This document shows, piece after piece, positions 1 to 8,164 of a DNA stretch of 50,190 nucleotides; the first letter of the stretch is position 1, and the number at the start of each line of letters is the position of its first letter. The stretch is from contig DFYU01000001.1 in NCBI GenBank assembly GCA_002383415.1, positions 1 to 50,190 on the forward strand. Reading direction: 5' to 3'. Below the pieces are notes generated by a model. The model saw only the letters and a program-made list of their open reading frames with translations, did not search any database and was not told the DNA's origin. This stretch comes from Geobacter sp. UBA4074 (GTDB taxonomy: Bacteria > Desulfobacterota > Desulfuromonadia > Geobacterales > Pseudopelobacteraceae). The position numbers and the translations under genes are program-made.

Positions 1-141
1 TACACAAAATCATTTACAGGACCGCTTTCGGGACATCGCAGACTACTTTCTGATGATAAAGCCATTGTCAGATCTACAAGCGAGTGCACTGCACATTTGT
101 TCGGTGTCCATGAACCTGTATTCAAACATAAAAATGTGTAA
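1..141 (+). CDS. possible 3' end of an unidentified CDS, cut by the window edge
   Basis: Frame 1 is open from the first base to a TAA at 139-141, giving 46 residues that end in VFKHKNV. The composition looks protein-like but I recognise no family, and the reading frame may be chance because it is short. No downstream gene follows closely. Confidence 0.22.
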   Translation, partial: YTKSFTGPLSGHRRLLSDDKAIVRSTSECTAHLFGVHEPVFKHKNV

Positions 142-369
142 TTTACAGACAGAATACACCTTTCAACTTCTTGCCTAACATCTCGCGCTAGCAGGTCGTT
201 CCTCCCTCAAACCTCATTTTATCAGCATGCGCGCACCTTCAGTCCGGCATTAACCCCCTTAAAAAATAATTTTTGAAAGTCTCCAGCCTGATGCCGTGTA
301 TTTAATCATGTGCAATCAAGTGGCGCTGAGCCAGATCCAGCGTCACACTTCAAAGTGGGGGTCTGAACG
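142..369. other. AT-rich stretch without a recognised gene
   Basis: Both strands carry stops in all frames and no RNA gene or strong hairpin is visible. Its base composition is AT-richer than the fatty-acid genes and metH, which fits an accessory or decayed region. Confidence 0.4.
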
Positions 370-560
370 ATGGAACTCATCATGTTGTTTTTCGCGGCCG
401 TATATGTTGTTGGGTTGTTTCTTTAGGCCAACACATTTTTTTAGTTTTTTCATCATATTGTCACGAAAATGTCAGGCTCATTGCGGCACTTCTATGGCCG
501 ATTATTATTCCAGTCATGCTAATCGGCACTATTTTGGGGATTGAGCTCAAAAAAGATTAG
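370..560 (+). pseudogene. decayed small membrane-protein ORF (frame-disrupted)
   Basis: An ATG at 370 opens a hydrophobic peptide (MELIMLFFAAVYVVGLFL) that stops at 424-426. The neighbouring frame then runs from about 417 to a TAG at 558-560 and ends in a second hydrophobic stretch followed by a charged tail (LWPIIIPVMLIGTILGIELK, then KD). The two halves look like one small two-helix membrane protein broken by an indel around 420-475. I do not recognise the family. It could also be chance hydrophobic frames in AT-rich DNA. Confidence 0.3.
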
Positions 561-657
561 TACGGGCGGGAGATATGGATTACGAGCCAGGTTTCTTAAG
601 GTAATTATGGTACTTGATCTGATTTTTTTACCAGCCGTGACGAGAGGAGCCACACCT

Positions 658-1908
658 ATGCGCATACCCCGCATTTACCAGTCCACGCTTTCCAACGGCA
701 TTCGAGTTGTTTCGCAGCCATCAAAGCTGAGTGGTGCCTCGATCTGCCTGCATGTTTCCTGCGGGGCGCAGTATGATAGCAACCAGCCTGATGGGATCTC
801 TCATCTGGTTGAACATATGCTGTTCAAAGGTACATCCAGCCGGACTGCTGCAGGATTGTCTGCAGGGTTTAATGAGTTGGGTGCATGGTGTAATGCCTCT
901 ACGAACATTCACGGGGCGAGTTACTATCTGAGCGCGTTATCTGAGGATATTCCAGATGCGTTCGATCTGTTGGCCGATATGTACCTGAACAGCACCTTCC
1001 CGGAGGAAGTGTTTGAAACTGAACGCTTGGTTCTTCTGAACGAAGTCAGGGCCTGCGAAGATGATAATGACAGCTTTTTCTCACAGCAGTTTTTCGAGGG
1101 ATACCTGAATGGCCATTTGCTAGGAAGGTCAGCTGTTGGTACTGCTGATTCGCTGCGGGGCATCAGTATGCAACAGGCTCTTGATTACAAGCAGGCTCAC
1201 TACGTCCCTTCCCGAACTGTTGTCGCGGCTGCAGGGGATATCAGGCATGACGATATTGTGGAGATGGTTTCCAGGCAGCTTGGAATGCTTGAAGACCGGC
1301 CAGCGCCGGTGAAAGACAGTAGCCCTATCATCCCTGCGGTAGGTGTTGTGCGCAACCACCTGCGGGATGTTCAGCAGACTATGTTTTGCCTTGCTTATCC
1401 AGCAGTAGGGGAGTGTGACCCTAAAATTTGGACGGTCTTGTTACTCCGCCAGATTTTAGGCGGGGGAGCAGGATCTCGACTGTTTCAGGAAATCAGGGAG
1501 AAGCAAGGGCTTGCATACGGTGTCAGCGCATCACTCAGTGAGTTTATAGAAGGATCAATCTTCATGCTGGGCGGCAGTTGTGATGCCTCTGATGCCCAAA
1601 AAACGGTTGAGCTTTGTCACGCTGAGGCACTACGACTAGCACGGGAAAAGGTGCGTGATGAGGAGTTACGCCATGCAAAGCGCCAGCTGCGGACAGATCT
1701 CTTGCTCGATTATAATAACCACCTGAATCAGGCCTTTGCCTTGGCGGCTGAGATGGGCAATCTAGGATTCATCAGGCCCAGGGCTGAACTGCTCAAGAAT
1801 TTCGAGTCTGTTACTGCTAATGCATTGATGCAGGCGGCAGCAGAGATTTTTACTAATAGCACACCACGGTTGGAAACGTTGGGGCCTGATATCACAATAA
1901 GTTTTTAA
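658..1908 (+). CDS. M16 family zinc metallopeptidase (processing-protease-like)
   Basis: A 416-aa protein with the inverted zinc motif HLVEH at residues 49-53 and a downstream glutamate in the LLNEVRACEDD segment, the usual third ligand position. The second half has the M16C-like GGGAGSRLFQEIREKQGLAYG stretch, so both halves of a single M16 unit are present. The frame stays open up to an ATG at 541. I choose 658 because GAGAGGAG lies 8 bases before that ATG, and because M16 proteins typically begin a few residues before the TLSNGIRVV strand. It has no obvious signal peptide from this start. It stands alone, with no gene close on either side. M16 enzymes degrade or process peptides; the substrate here cannot be told. 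Codon use is AT-richer than in the rest of the window. Confidence 0.85.
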   Translation: MRIPRIYQSTLSNGIRVVSQPSKLSGASICLHVSCGAQYDSNQPDGISHLVEHMLFKGTSSRTAAGLSAGFNELGAWCNASTNIHGASYYLSALSEDIPDAFDLLADMYLNSTFPEEVFETERLVLLNEVRACEDDNDSFFSQQFFEGYLNGHLLGRSAVGTADSLRGISMQQALDYKQAHYVPSRTVVAAAGDIRHDDIVEMVSRQLGMLEDRPAPVKDSSPIIPAVGVVRNHLRDVQQTMFCLAYPAVGECDPKIWTVLLLRQILGGGAGSRLFQEIREKQGLAYGVSASLSEFIEGSIFMLGGSCDASDAQKTVELCHAEALRLAREKVRDEELRHAKRQLRTDLLLDYNNHLNQAFALAAEMGNLGFIRPRAELLKNFESVTANALMQAAAEIFTNSTPRLETLGPDITISF

Positions 1909-2124
1909 GTATGGCTCCTCCATGAGTCCGCCTTGAAAGACTACGCGATAACATTCTGTATCAATTGAGTATTTTGGCACAAGGGATTGCAGTCATGCTT
2001 TGGTAAACCACAAAAATCGCATGGCACAGTTAAGGCACAGACAAGGCACAGGCTTGACTGAATTGGTAAGGAATAGTAGTTGGCAGGCGTTATGCACAGA
2101 AAAATGAAAAGGCCGCGAAGGCCT

Positions 2125-2158
2125 AAAAAATAAGGGCCAGGTACTTGACCTGGCCCTT
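2125..2158 (-). terminator. intrinsic terminator, probably the original tRNA-Gly terminator
   Basis: The arms AAGGGCCAGGT (2132-2142) and ACCTGGCCCTT (2148-2158) form a perfect 11-bp stem with a 5-base loop. On the minus strand it is followed by a run of Ts (complement of 2125-2130). It lies just beyond the truncated tRNA 3' end at 2166-2190. This is where the tRNA terminator would sit if the island split the tRNA from its original downstream DNA. Confidence 0.75.
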
Positions 2159-2165
2159 GTGTTTT

Positions 2166-2190
2166 GATGGAGCGGGAAACGGGATTCGAA
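2166..2190 (-). repeat. left attachment-site repeat: copy of the tRNA-Gly 3' end
   Basis: Twenty-five bases are identical to 47215-47239. On the minus strand they read as the T-loop, T-stem, acceptor strand and CCA of tRNA-Gly, plus two bases. The match ends right after TTCGAA, and the rest of the tRNA is missing here. This is the classic picture of a site left by a tyrosine recombinase that integrates at a tRNA 3' end. Confidence 0.8.
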
Positions 2191-2416
2191 GCTGAAAATC
2201 GTTTCCGACACAAAACAAGCAACCAGTTAACATCATTAAGCAACACAAGAATACCGACACCATCTAAAGACGAGTCTCGTTCGCAAATATATGCATTTGT
2301 CTGTATCAGTTCATCCGAAGGGACAAAAATTTGGTCAAAAATAAAATTTAAACGCCGCTGATTTTATTTCATTTAATAACCACCAGCCGCTTGCTTGGCA
2401 GGCATGACCTCTCCTA

Positions 2417-2449
2417 GCCTGCTGCCCGCATCATATGCGAGCAGCAGGC
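2417..2449. terminator. strong stem-loop at the end of the beta-oxidation operon
   Basis: Outer arms GCCTGCTGC/GCAGCAGGC and inner arms CGCAT/ATGCG are separated by one mismatch, with loop CAT. It lies 84 bases beyond the stop of the SCP2-domain gene. It has no T-run on either strand, so it may act as an mRNA 3'-end stabiliser or a Rho-linked end rather than a simple intrinsic terminator. Confidence 0.45.
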
Positions 2450-2533
2450 ATTTGAGCATCTGAAACATGGCATATGTATAGCGCCTTCTGTCACAGCATG
2501 TTGCGTGTTTTAAATGAACGCAGCTAGCTGCGA

Positions 2534-2842
2534 TTACTTGCCGAATGCCTGCATGAATTCCTGCAACAGGGCGGGAGCATTGGACTTAATCGCCCCGCTC
2601 ATGAAGTCCTTCATGCCAGGGCGGTACCCTTCGTTCCAGATCCTGCTAAACATCTCCGGCGTCATCTTGCAGACACAGTCAGCCTCCCCCTCCGGCTTGC
2701 CATCCCGAACCTGGCAGCCATCCGGTCCAAGCACCACGGTCTTCTTGATGCTATCCATACTGAAGTAGAAACTGATAGGTTTGCTGAAGCTGCCCGGCTT
2801 GTATCCGGAGGCCAGCTGTTCAAAAAGCAATTCGCTCATCAT
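2534..2842 (-). CDS. SCP2 sterol-binding-domain protein
   Basis: A 102-aa single-domain protein resembling the SCP2 lipid-carrier fold: an amphipathic start, then strands around VVLGPDGCQVRDGKPEGEAD, then the helix segment FSRIWNEGYRPGMKDFMSGA with the typical lipid-pocket pattern. SCP2 domains bind fatty acyl chains and sterol-like ligands. The gene starts 27 bases after the acyl-CoA dehydrogenase stop (running on the minus strand), with GAGGG in front of its ATG. It is the last gene of the operon. A role as cytosolic acyl-chain carrier is inferred from context. Family assignment is by pattern only. Confidence 0.75.
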   Translation of the reverse strand: MMSELLFEQLASGYKPGSFSKPISFYFSMDSIKKTVVLGPDGCQVRDGKPEGEADCVCKMTPEMFSRIWNEGYRPGMKDFMSGAIKSNAPALLQEFMQAFGK

Positions 2843-2869
2843 TGTATGCCCTCTTCGTAAAAAATGGTG

Positions 2870-4009
2870 TTAAGACAGCAACAGCTTGGAGATTACCACC
2901 CGCTGAATCTCGTTGGTTCCCTCATAAATTTCAGTGATCTTGGCATCGCGGTACATCCGCTCCACCTCATAATCACAGATGAAGCCGTAGCCGCCGTGGA
3001 TCTGGATCGCCTCCCTGGTGACGTAGGTGGCCGCCTCCGAGGCCAGCATCTTGCACATGGCCGACTCCATGGTGTAGCTCTTCTTGCTGTCCTTGAGCCA
3101 GGCGGCCTTGTAGGTGATCAGCTTGCTGGTCTCGATCCGGGCCCACATATCGGCCAGCTTGAACTGGATCGCCTGCAGCTCACTGATCGCCTGCCCGAAC
3201 TGTTTGCGCTCCTTGGAATAGGCCAGGGCACGCTCGAAGGCCCCTTCAGCGATCCCCAGCGCCTGGGAGGCGATGCCGATCCGGCCGCCGTTCAAGGTAT
3301 CCATGGCGATCTTGAACCCTTGCCCCTCCTGCCCCAACAGGTTTTCCACCGGCACCCGCAGCTCATCAAAGGCAAAGGCGGTGGTGTAGCTGCCACGGAT
3401 GCCCAGCTTTTTCTCGTTCTTGAGGATCGTGACCCCCGGCGAGGAAAGATCAACGATAAAGGCGCTAATCCCCTTGTGCTTCAGGGAACGGTCATGGGAG
3501 GCGAACAGTACGCCGGTCCCCAGATAACCGCCGTTGGTGATGAAGTTCTTGGATCCGGTGATCACAAATTCATCCCCCTCACGGCGATACATGGTGGCAG
3601 TGCCGCCAGCATCACTGCCGGCATCAGGCTCGGTCAAGAGGAAGCAGCCGATCTTCTCCCCGCTGTTCAGCGCAGGCAGCCACTGCTGCTTCTGCTTCTC
3701 GGTACCGAAGGTGTAGATCGGGCCGGAACAGAGTGAGGTGTGGGCCGAGATCAACACCCCGCTGGATCCGCAGGCCTTGGAGACCTCCTCCACCACAATC
3801 GCATAGGAAAGCATATCCATCCCGGCGCCGCCGTACTCCTCGGGCAGATAGCTGCCCAGAAGCCCCATCCCGGCCATCTTGGCCACCAGCGCCTCGGGGA
3901 TATGGTGTTCTTCATCGATCTGCGCCGCAATCGGCTTGATCTCCTTGGTGACGAAATCCCGTACCGCATCCTGCAACACCTTGTGATCCTGACTCAGTTC
4001 AAAATCCAT
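2870..4009 (-). CDS. short-chain acyl-CoA dehydrogenase (butyryl-CoA dehydrogenase-like)
   Basis: A 379-aa FAD enzyme of standard length. The substrate/flavin motif CFLLTEPDAGSDAGG and the C-terminal catalytic-base region IYEGTNEIQRVV (Glu363) are intact. It oxidises acyl-CoA to enoyl-CoA and passes electrons to ETF. The start is supported by GAGGGGGAG before the ATG. It lies 32 bases after the crotonase gene in an operon with 3-hydroxybutyryl-CoA dehydrogenase and thiolase, a full C4 spiral. The short-chain preference is inferred from these neighbours and its similarity to butyryl-CoA dehydrogenases. The two ETF sets upstream are its likely electron acceptors. Confidence 0.93.
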   Translation of the reverse strand: MDFELSQDHKVLQDAVRDFVTKEIKPIAAQIDEEHHIPEALVAKMAGMGLLGSYLPEEYGGAGMDMLSYAIVVEEVSKACGSSGVLISAHTSLCSGPIYTFGTEKQKQQWLPALNSGEKIGCFLLTEPDAGSDAGGTATMYRREGDEFVITGSKNFITNGGYLGTGVLFASHDRSLKHKGISAFIVDLSSPGVTILKNEKKLGIRGSYTTAFAFDELRVPVENLLGQEGQGFKIAMDTLNGGRIGIASQALGIAEGAFERALAYSKERKQFGQAISELQAIQFKLADMWARIETSKLITYKAAWLKDSKKSYTMESAMCKMLASEAATYVTREAIQIHGGYGFICDYEVERMYRDAKITEIYEGTNEIQRVVISKLLLS

Positions 4010-4041
4010 CGTCTCCCCCTCCTGGATTCTTCCGATTCCAA

Positions 4042-4821
4042 TTAATTATTCGTGAAAGCTGCCTTGCGCTTCTCGATGAATGCCGCCATCCCTTCCTTCT
4101 GGTCAGCGGTGGCAAACAGCAGGCCGAACAGGGCCGCCTCATGGCGGAAGCCGTCCTCCTTGCTCATGTTCAGGCCGCTCACCAACGCCTGCTTGGCGGC
4201 CGCTACACCGCGCAGCCCAACAGAGCCGATCTCGCGGGCCGTGGCAAGCGCCTGCTCCAGCAGTTGCTCCGGTTCACAGAGCCGGTTGACGATCCCCCAC
4301 GCCTCGGCCTGCTCAGCCGTGATCATCCGGCCGCTGAAGATCATCTCCTTGGCCCGGTTGGGGCCGATCAGACGGGCCAGGTTCTGGGTGCCGCCGAAAC
4401 CGGGCATAATCCCCAGGGTCACCTCAGGAAAGCCCAGCTTGGCCTTGGTGGAGGCGTAGATGAAGTCGCAGGCCAGAGCCAGCTCCAGCCCCCCTCCTAG
4501 GGCAAAGCCGTTCACCGCCGCGATCACCGGCTGCTCCAGCTGTTCGATGGTCAGCAACAGTTGCTGGCCGGAACGGGCAAAGGCGGCAGCCTGATCCGGA
4601 GGCATGGTTGACATCTGCTTGATGTCGGCACCGGCCACAAACGCCTTGCCGGCGCCGGTCAGGACGATCACCCTAACGGAACGGTCCGTCCCCAGCTGCT
4701 GTAGGGCACTGCCCAGCTCGATGATCAACTCGCTGTTCAGGGAGTTGAGCGTCTCCGAGCTGTTGAGGGTCAGAGTCACGATCCCGTCGTTCTGTTCAAT
4801 CAGCAACTTGCGATATTCCAT
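4042..4821 (-). CDS. enoyl-CoA hydratase (crotonase type)
   Basis: A 259-aa crotonase-fold protein. Both hydratase glutamates are present: Glu113 in GGGLELALACDF and Glu133 in GFPEVTLGIMPGFGG. The oxyanion-hole segment is AFVAGADIKQM. It hydrates 2-enoyl-CoA to 3-hydroxyacyl-CoA. It sits between the 3-hydroxybutyryl-CoA dehydrogenase (16 bases away) and the acyl-CoA dehydrogenase. The ATG is preceded by GAGAGG. It differs from the second crotonase at 24346, which lacks these glutamates. Length and motifs fit the classic short-chain enzyme. Confidence 0.93.
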   Translation of the reverse strand: MEYRKLLIEQNDGIVTLTLNSSETLNSLNSELIIELGSALQQLGTDRSVRVIVLTGAGKAFVAGADIKQMSTMPPDQAAAFARSGQQLLLTIEQLEQPVIAAVNGFALGGGLELALACDFIYASTKAKLGFPEVTLGIMPGFGGTQNLARLIGPNRAKEMIFSGRMITAEQAEAWGIVNRLCEPEQLLEQALATAREIGSVGLRGVAAAKQALVSGLNMSKEDGFRHEAALFGLLFATADQKEGMAAFIEKRKAAFTNN

Positions 4822-4837
4822 GGCGAGCCTCTCAGTT

Positions 4838-5683
4838 TTAGTAGGTATAAAATCCGCGTCCGGACTTGCGTCCCAGATGACCGGCGTTGACCAGTTTGAC
4901 CAGCAGCGGGCAGGGGCGGTACTTGGGATCCTTGAACCCGTCGTACAGCACGTTCATGATCGCCAGCACCGTGTCCAGACCGATGAAGTCGGCCAGGGTC
5001 AGCGGCCCCATCGGCTGGTTGGTCCCCAGCTTCATCCCCTTGTCGATATCCTCGGCCGAGGCCACCCCCTCAAACAGTGCAAAGGCCGCCTCATTAATCA
5101 TCGGAATCAGTATCCGATTAACGATGAAGGCGGGATAATCCTGGGAAACCGCCGTTTCTTTTTCGATCCTCGTAACCAGACCGTTGATTGCAGCAAAGGT
5201 CTCGTCGCTGGTGGCATGTCCACGAATGATCTCTACCAGCTTCATCATAGGCACCGGGTTCATGAAATGCATGCCTATCACTTGGCTGGGGCGGGATGTA
5301 GCCGAGGCAATACGGGTGATTGGAATCGATGAGGTGTTGGAGGCCAGGATCGCCTCAGGCTTGACGATGTCATCAAGCTGACGGAAAATTTCCAGTTTGA
5401 GCCCCTCCCGTTCGGTGACCGCCTCAATCGCCAGATCAACACCAGCCAGTGCATCCATGCTGGTGCACGTACTGATCCTGGACAGGGTTTCTACCGCCTG
5501 CTGTTCACTGATAGTCCCCTTCTTGGCCTGACGTTCCAGGTTCTGGCGGATGGTATCCAGCGCCTTGTCCAACTGCGCCTCGACGATATCGTACAGCAGC
5601 ACCTCAAAGCCGTACTGGGCAAAGACATGGGCAATACCATTTCCCATCTGACCGGCGCCAAGCACCCCAATGGTGGCAATCAT
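4838..5683 (-). CDS. 3-hydroxybutyryl-CoA dehydrogenase
   Basis: A 281-aa NAD-dependent dehydrogenase. The Rossmann motif GVLGAGQMGNGIAHVFA is at the N-terminus, the catalytic-histidine segment IGMHFMNPVPMMKLVEI is mid-protein, and the C-terminal dimerisation domain has NQPMGPLTLADFIGLD. It converts 3-hydroxyacyl-CoA to 3-oxoacyl-CoA. I choose the ATG at 5683 because GGAGGG lies 9 bases before it; a TTG two codons upstream is also in frame. It is next to thiolase upstream and crotonase downstream. The single-function form, separate from the FadN-like fusion at 34 kb, suggests a short-chain specialist. Confidence 0.93.
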   Translation of the reverse strand: MIATIGVLGAGQMGNGIAHVFAQYGFEVLLYDIVEAQLDKALDTIRQNLERQAKKGTISEQQAVETLSRISTCTSMDALAGVDLAIEAVTEREGLKLEIFRQLDDIVKPEAILASNTSSIPITRIASATSRPSQVIGMHFMNPVPMMKLVEIIRGHATSDETFAAINGLVTRIEKETAVSQDYPAFIVNRILIPMINEAAFALFEGVASAEDIDKGMKLGTNQPMGPLTLADFIGLDTVLAIMNVLYDGFKDPKYRPCPLLVKLVNAGHLGRKSGRGFYTY

Positions 5684-5701
5684 AGGCAAGCTCCCTCCCT
5701 T

Positions 5702-6877
5702 TCAGACTCGTTCAAAGATAACTGCTACAGCCTCTCCCCCACCAATGCAGAGTGTGGCCAAACCGTAGCGCAGCTGCCGTCTATGCAGTTCACGTACTAG
5801 TGTGATAGCCAACCTGGCGCCGCTGGCGCCGATCGGATGACCGATTGAGCAGGCACCGCCGTTGACGTTGACCTTGTCTGACTCAAGGCCAAGCGCCTTG
5901 ATTGCCAGGAGCGGTACCAATGCAAAGGCCTCGTTGATTTCATACAGATCAATCTGATCGGGGGTCAGTCCGGCTCTGGCACAGGCCTTCTGAATGGCTC
6001 CGATCGGCGCATCGGTAAACTGGTCCGGATGGCGACTCTCGGTGGCGTAGGCCACAATCCGTGCCTTGGGGACCAGCTCATGTCGTGTGCAGGCGGCCTC
6101 ATCAGCCAGCAGTGCCATGGCTGCACCGTCGTTTATACTGGAGGCGTTGCCGGCAGTGATGCTCCCCTCCTTACTGAAGACCGGCCGCAACTGCCCCAGT
6201 TTGTCCGGGTCTCCCTTGAACGGTTCCTCATCATCAGCCAGGGCGATGTCCCCACCCTTGGACGGTTTGATCACCGGCACGATCTCGGAGCGGAACAGCC
6301 CCTCACTGACTGCGGTGCGAGAACGTCGATATGAACGGGCTGCAAACTGATCCTGTTCCTCGCGTGTCAGGCCACCACGCAGCACCGATTCTTCGCTGAT
6401 CAAACCCATATGGCGACCGCTGTATGGGTCCTGCAGACCATCATAAATCATCAGGTCCAGTATCTCGCCGTGCCCCATCCTGTACCCGTTGCGTCCCTTC
6501 TTGAGTACATAGGGGGCCTGGGTCATGTTTTCCATCCCGCCGGCAAGAACCAACCCGGCATTACCCAGCCGAATGCTGTCGCAGCCCAACATGATTGACT
6601 TCAAGCCGCTGCCGCAGACCTTGTTAATGGTCATGGCCGGAATCTGGTCAGGAAGACCGGCACGACGCATGGCCTGCCGCGCCGGCGCCTGCCCGCAACC
6701 ACCCGTCAGGACCTGGCCGACGATTACCTCATCAACCGCCTCTGCAACGAGGCCGTTTTTCTCCAGAATCCCCTTCATCACTACGGCGCCCAACTCCACG
6801 GCAGAGACATCGGCAAATATGCCGTTGAATGAGCCGAAAGGGGTCCGCAGACCATCCACCAGATAGACATTGCTCAT
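5702..6877 (-). CDS. acetyl-CoA acetyltransferase (thiolase)
   Basis: A 391-aa thiolase. The acyl-accepting cysteine is in NKVCGSGLKSIM, the C-terminal histidine in GGACSIGHPIGASGAR, and the second catalytic cysteine in LCIGGGEAV. It cleaves 3-oxoacyl-CoA with CoA. The frame continues 11 codons further upstream, but the ATG at 6877 has AAAGGAG just before it and begins MSNVYLVDGLRTPFG, the usual start. It forms the end of the C4 spiral with the next two genes. A second thiolase lies at 32823. Confidence 0.93.
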   Translation of the reverse strand: MSNVYLVDGLRTPFGSFNGIFADVSAVELGAVVMKGILEKNGLVAEAVDEVIVGQVLTGGCGQAPARQAMRRAGLPDQIPAMTINKVCGSGLKSIMLGCDSIRLGNAGLVLAGGMENMTQAPYVLKKGRNGYRMGHGEILDLMIYDGLQDPYSGRHMGLISEESVLRGGLTREEQDQFAARSYRRSRTAVSEGLFRSEIVPVIKPSKGGDIALADDEEPFKGDPDKLGQLRPVFSKEGSITAGNASSINDGAAMALLADEAACTRHELVPKARIVAYATESRHPDQFTDAPIGAIQKACARAGLTPDQIDLYEINEAFALVPLLAIKALGLESDKVNVNGGACSIGHPIGASGARLAITLVRELHRRQLRYGLATLCIGGGEAVAVIFERV

Positions 6878-6943
6878 GCTCAATCTCCTTTGGGGAAGCA
6901 TTGTGTACAAAAACTGACGAAAACGACGTGAACGTAACGCTGA

Positions 6944-8146
6944 TCAAACATTCGACAGCAGATGCCCCAACTTCTCGCGCTTGGTCTGCAGATAGCGCAG
7001 GTTGCTGATGGTCGGCTTCGACTCGATCGGCACACGTTCAACGATGTTGATACCGTACCCTTCCAGGCCGACAATCTTCTTGGGGTTATTTGTGATTAGA
7101 CAAATCTGGCGCGCACCTAAGCGGGCCAGGATCTGGGCTCCTACACCATAGTCACGCATATCAGGTTTGAACCCCAGTGACTGGTTGGCCTCCACCGTGT
7201 CCTGCCCCTGATCCTGCAGGGCATAGGCCTTGAGCTTGTTGGCCAGGCCGATGCCCCGCCCTTCCTGGCGCATATAGAGTAAAATGCCGCGTCCTTCCCG
7301 CTCGATCATCGCCAGTGAACGCTGCAACTGATCGTTGCAGTCACAGCGCCGGCTGCCAAAGACATCGCCGGTCAGGCACTCGGAGTGCACCCGCACCAAC
7401 ACCGGCTGCTCAGGGTCGATCTCCCCCTTGACAAGGGCAACATGCTCGTGACGGTCCAGGTCGTTTTCAAACACCACCGCCCGGAAATCACCGGCCGCTG
7501 TCGGGATTTGCGCCTCACCGGCCGGACGCACAAAGGATTCGTGCCGCATCCGATAAGCTACGAGATCGGCCACGGTACAGATCTTTAGTCCGTGGCGCAG
7601 GGCGAACTCCTTGAGCTGCGGCATGCGTGACATGCTGCCATCGTCATTCATAATCTCACAGATCACACCGGCTGGCTTCAGCCCAGCCAGCCGGGCCAGG
7701 TCCACCGACCCCTCGGTCTGGCCGGTACGGACCAGCACACCGCCCTCTCTGGCGCGCAGCGGAAAGATGTGCCCCGGACTGACCAGATGCTCCGGGCAGG
7801 CGTCGTCGGCCACGGCGGTCCGAATGGTATGCGCTCGATCAGCGGCCGATATGCCGGTGGTGACCCCCTCGCGGGCCTCGATCGAGACCGTAAAGGCGGT
7901 ACCGAAGGCGCAACCGTTCTCCCGCACCATCAACGGCAGGTTAAGCCGGTCGCACTGTTCTCCGTTCAACGTCAAACAGATCAGACCACGGCCATGCATG
8001 GCCATGAAATTGATCGCAGCCGGTGTGGCCAACTCGGCCGCCATCACCAGATCACCCTCGTTCTCCCGGTCCTCGTCATCCACCAGGATCACCATCTTCC
8101 CCTGACGGATATCCTCAACCACCTCTTCTATCCGCGCCAATGCCAT
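6944..8146 (-). CDS. ribBA: bifunctional RibBA: DHBP synthase / GTP cyclohydrolase II
   Basis: A 400-aa fusion making the two precursors of riboflavin. The N-terminal half has the DHBP synthase metal/acid loop VDDEDRENEGD and RTGQTEGSVDLARLAGL. The C-terminal half has the zinc cysteines of GTP cyclohydrolase II in ECLTGDVFGSRRCDC and the active-site RQEGRGIGL. All expected residues are present. It starts at an ATG after AAGGAG. It lies between the EMO-like gene and thiolase in the same direction, away from other rib genes. This suggests local flavin supply for acyl-CoA dehydrogenases and ETF, both FAD enzymes; that is inference from position. Confidence 0.92.
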   Translation of the reverse strand: MALARIEEVVEDIRQGKMVILVDDEDRENEGDLVMAAELATPAAINFMAMHGRGLICLTLNGEQCDRLNLPLMVRENGCAFGTAFTVSIEAREGVTTGISAADRAHTIRTAVADDACPEHLVSPGHIFPLRAREGGVLVRTGQTEGSVDLARLAGLKPAGVICEIMNDDGSMSRMPQLKEFALRHGLKICTVADLVAYRMRHESFVRPAGEAQIPTAAGDFRAVVFENDLDRHEHVALVKGEIDPEQPVLVRVHSECLTGDVFGSRRCDCNDQLQRSLAMIEREGRGILLYMRQEGRGIGLANKLKAYALQDQGQDTVEANQSLGFKPDMRDYGVGAQILARLGARQICLITNNPKKIVGLEGYGINIVERVPIESKPTISNLRYLQTKREKLGHLLSNV

Positions 8147-8164
8147 ATCTCTGCTCCTTGCCAG

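Larger units (their letters stand above)
1909..2533. other. intergenic region spanning the left island boundary
   Basis: There is no convincing gene in these 625 bases. They hold a terminator (2125-2158), the tRNA-derived direct repeat (2166-2190), an AT-rich inverted repeat (arms AAATAAAAT at 2338-2346 and ATTTTATTT at 2361-2369), and a strong hairpin (2417-2449) just beyond the end of the SCP2-domain gene. Confidence 0.6.

Noticed and set aside
541..657. Upstream extension of the M16 peptidase with a hydrophobic stretch resembling a signal sequence
   Set aside because: There is no ribosome-binding site at 541, while a strong one precedes the ATG at 658, where M16 proteins usually begin. 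The upstream part is probably a chance open frame.
2864..3736. Long plus-strand frame of 290 codons opposite the acyl-CoA dehydrogenase
   Set aside because: It mirrors a gene with intact ACAD motifs, has no family signature, and results from high GC in third positions.
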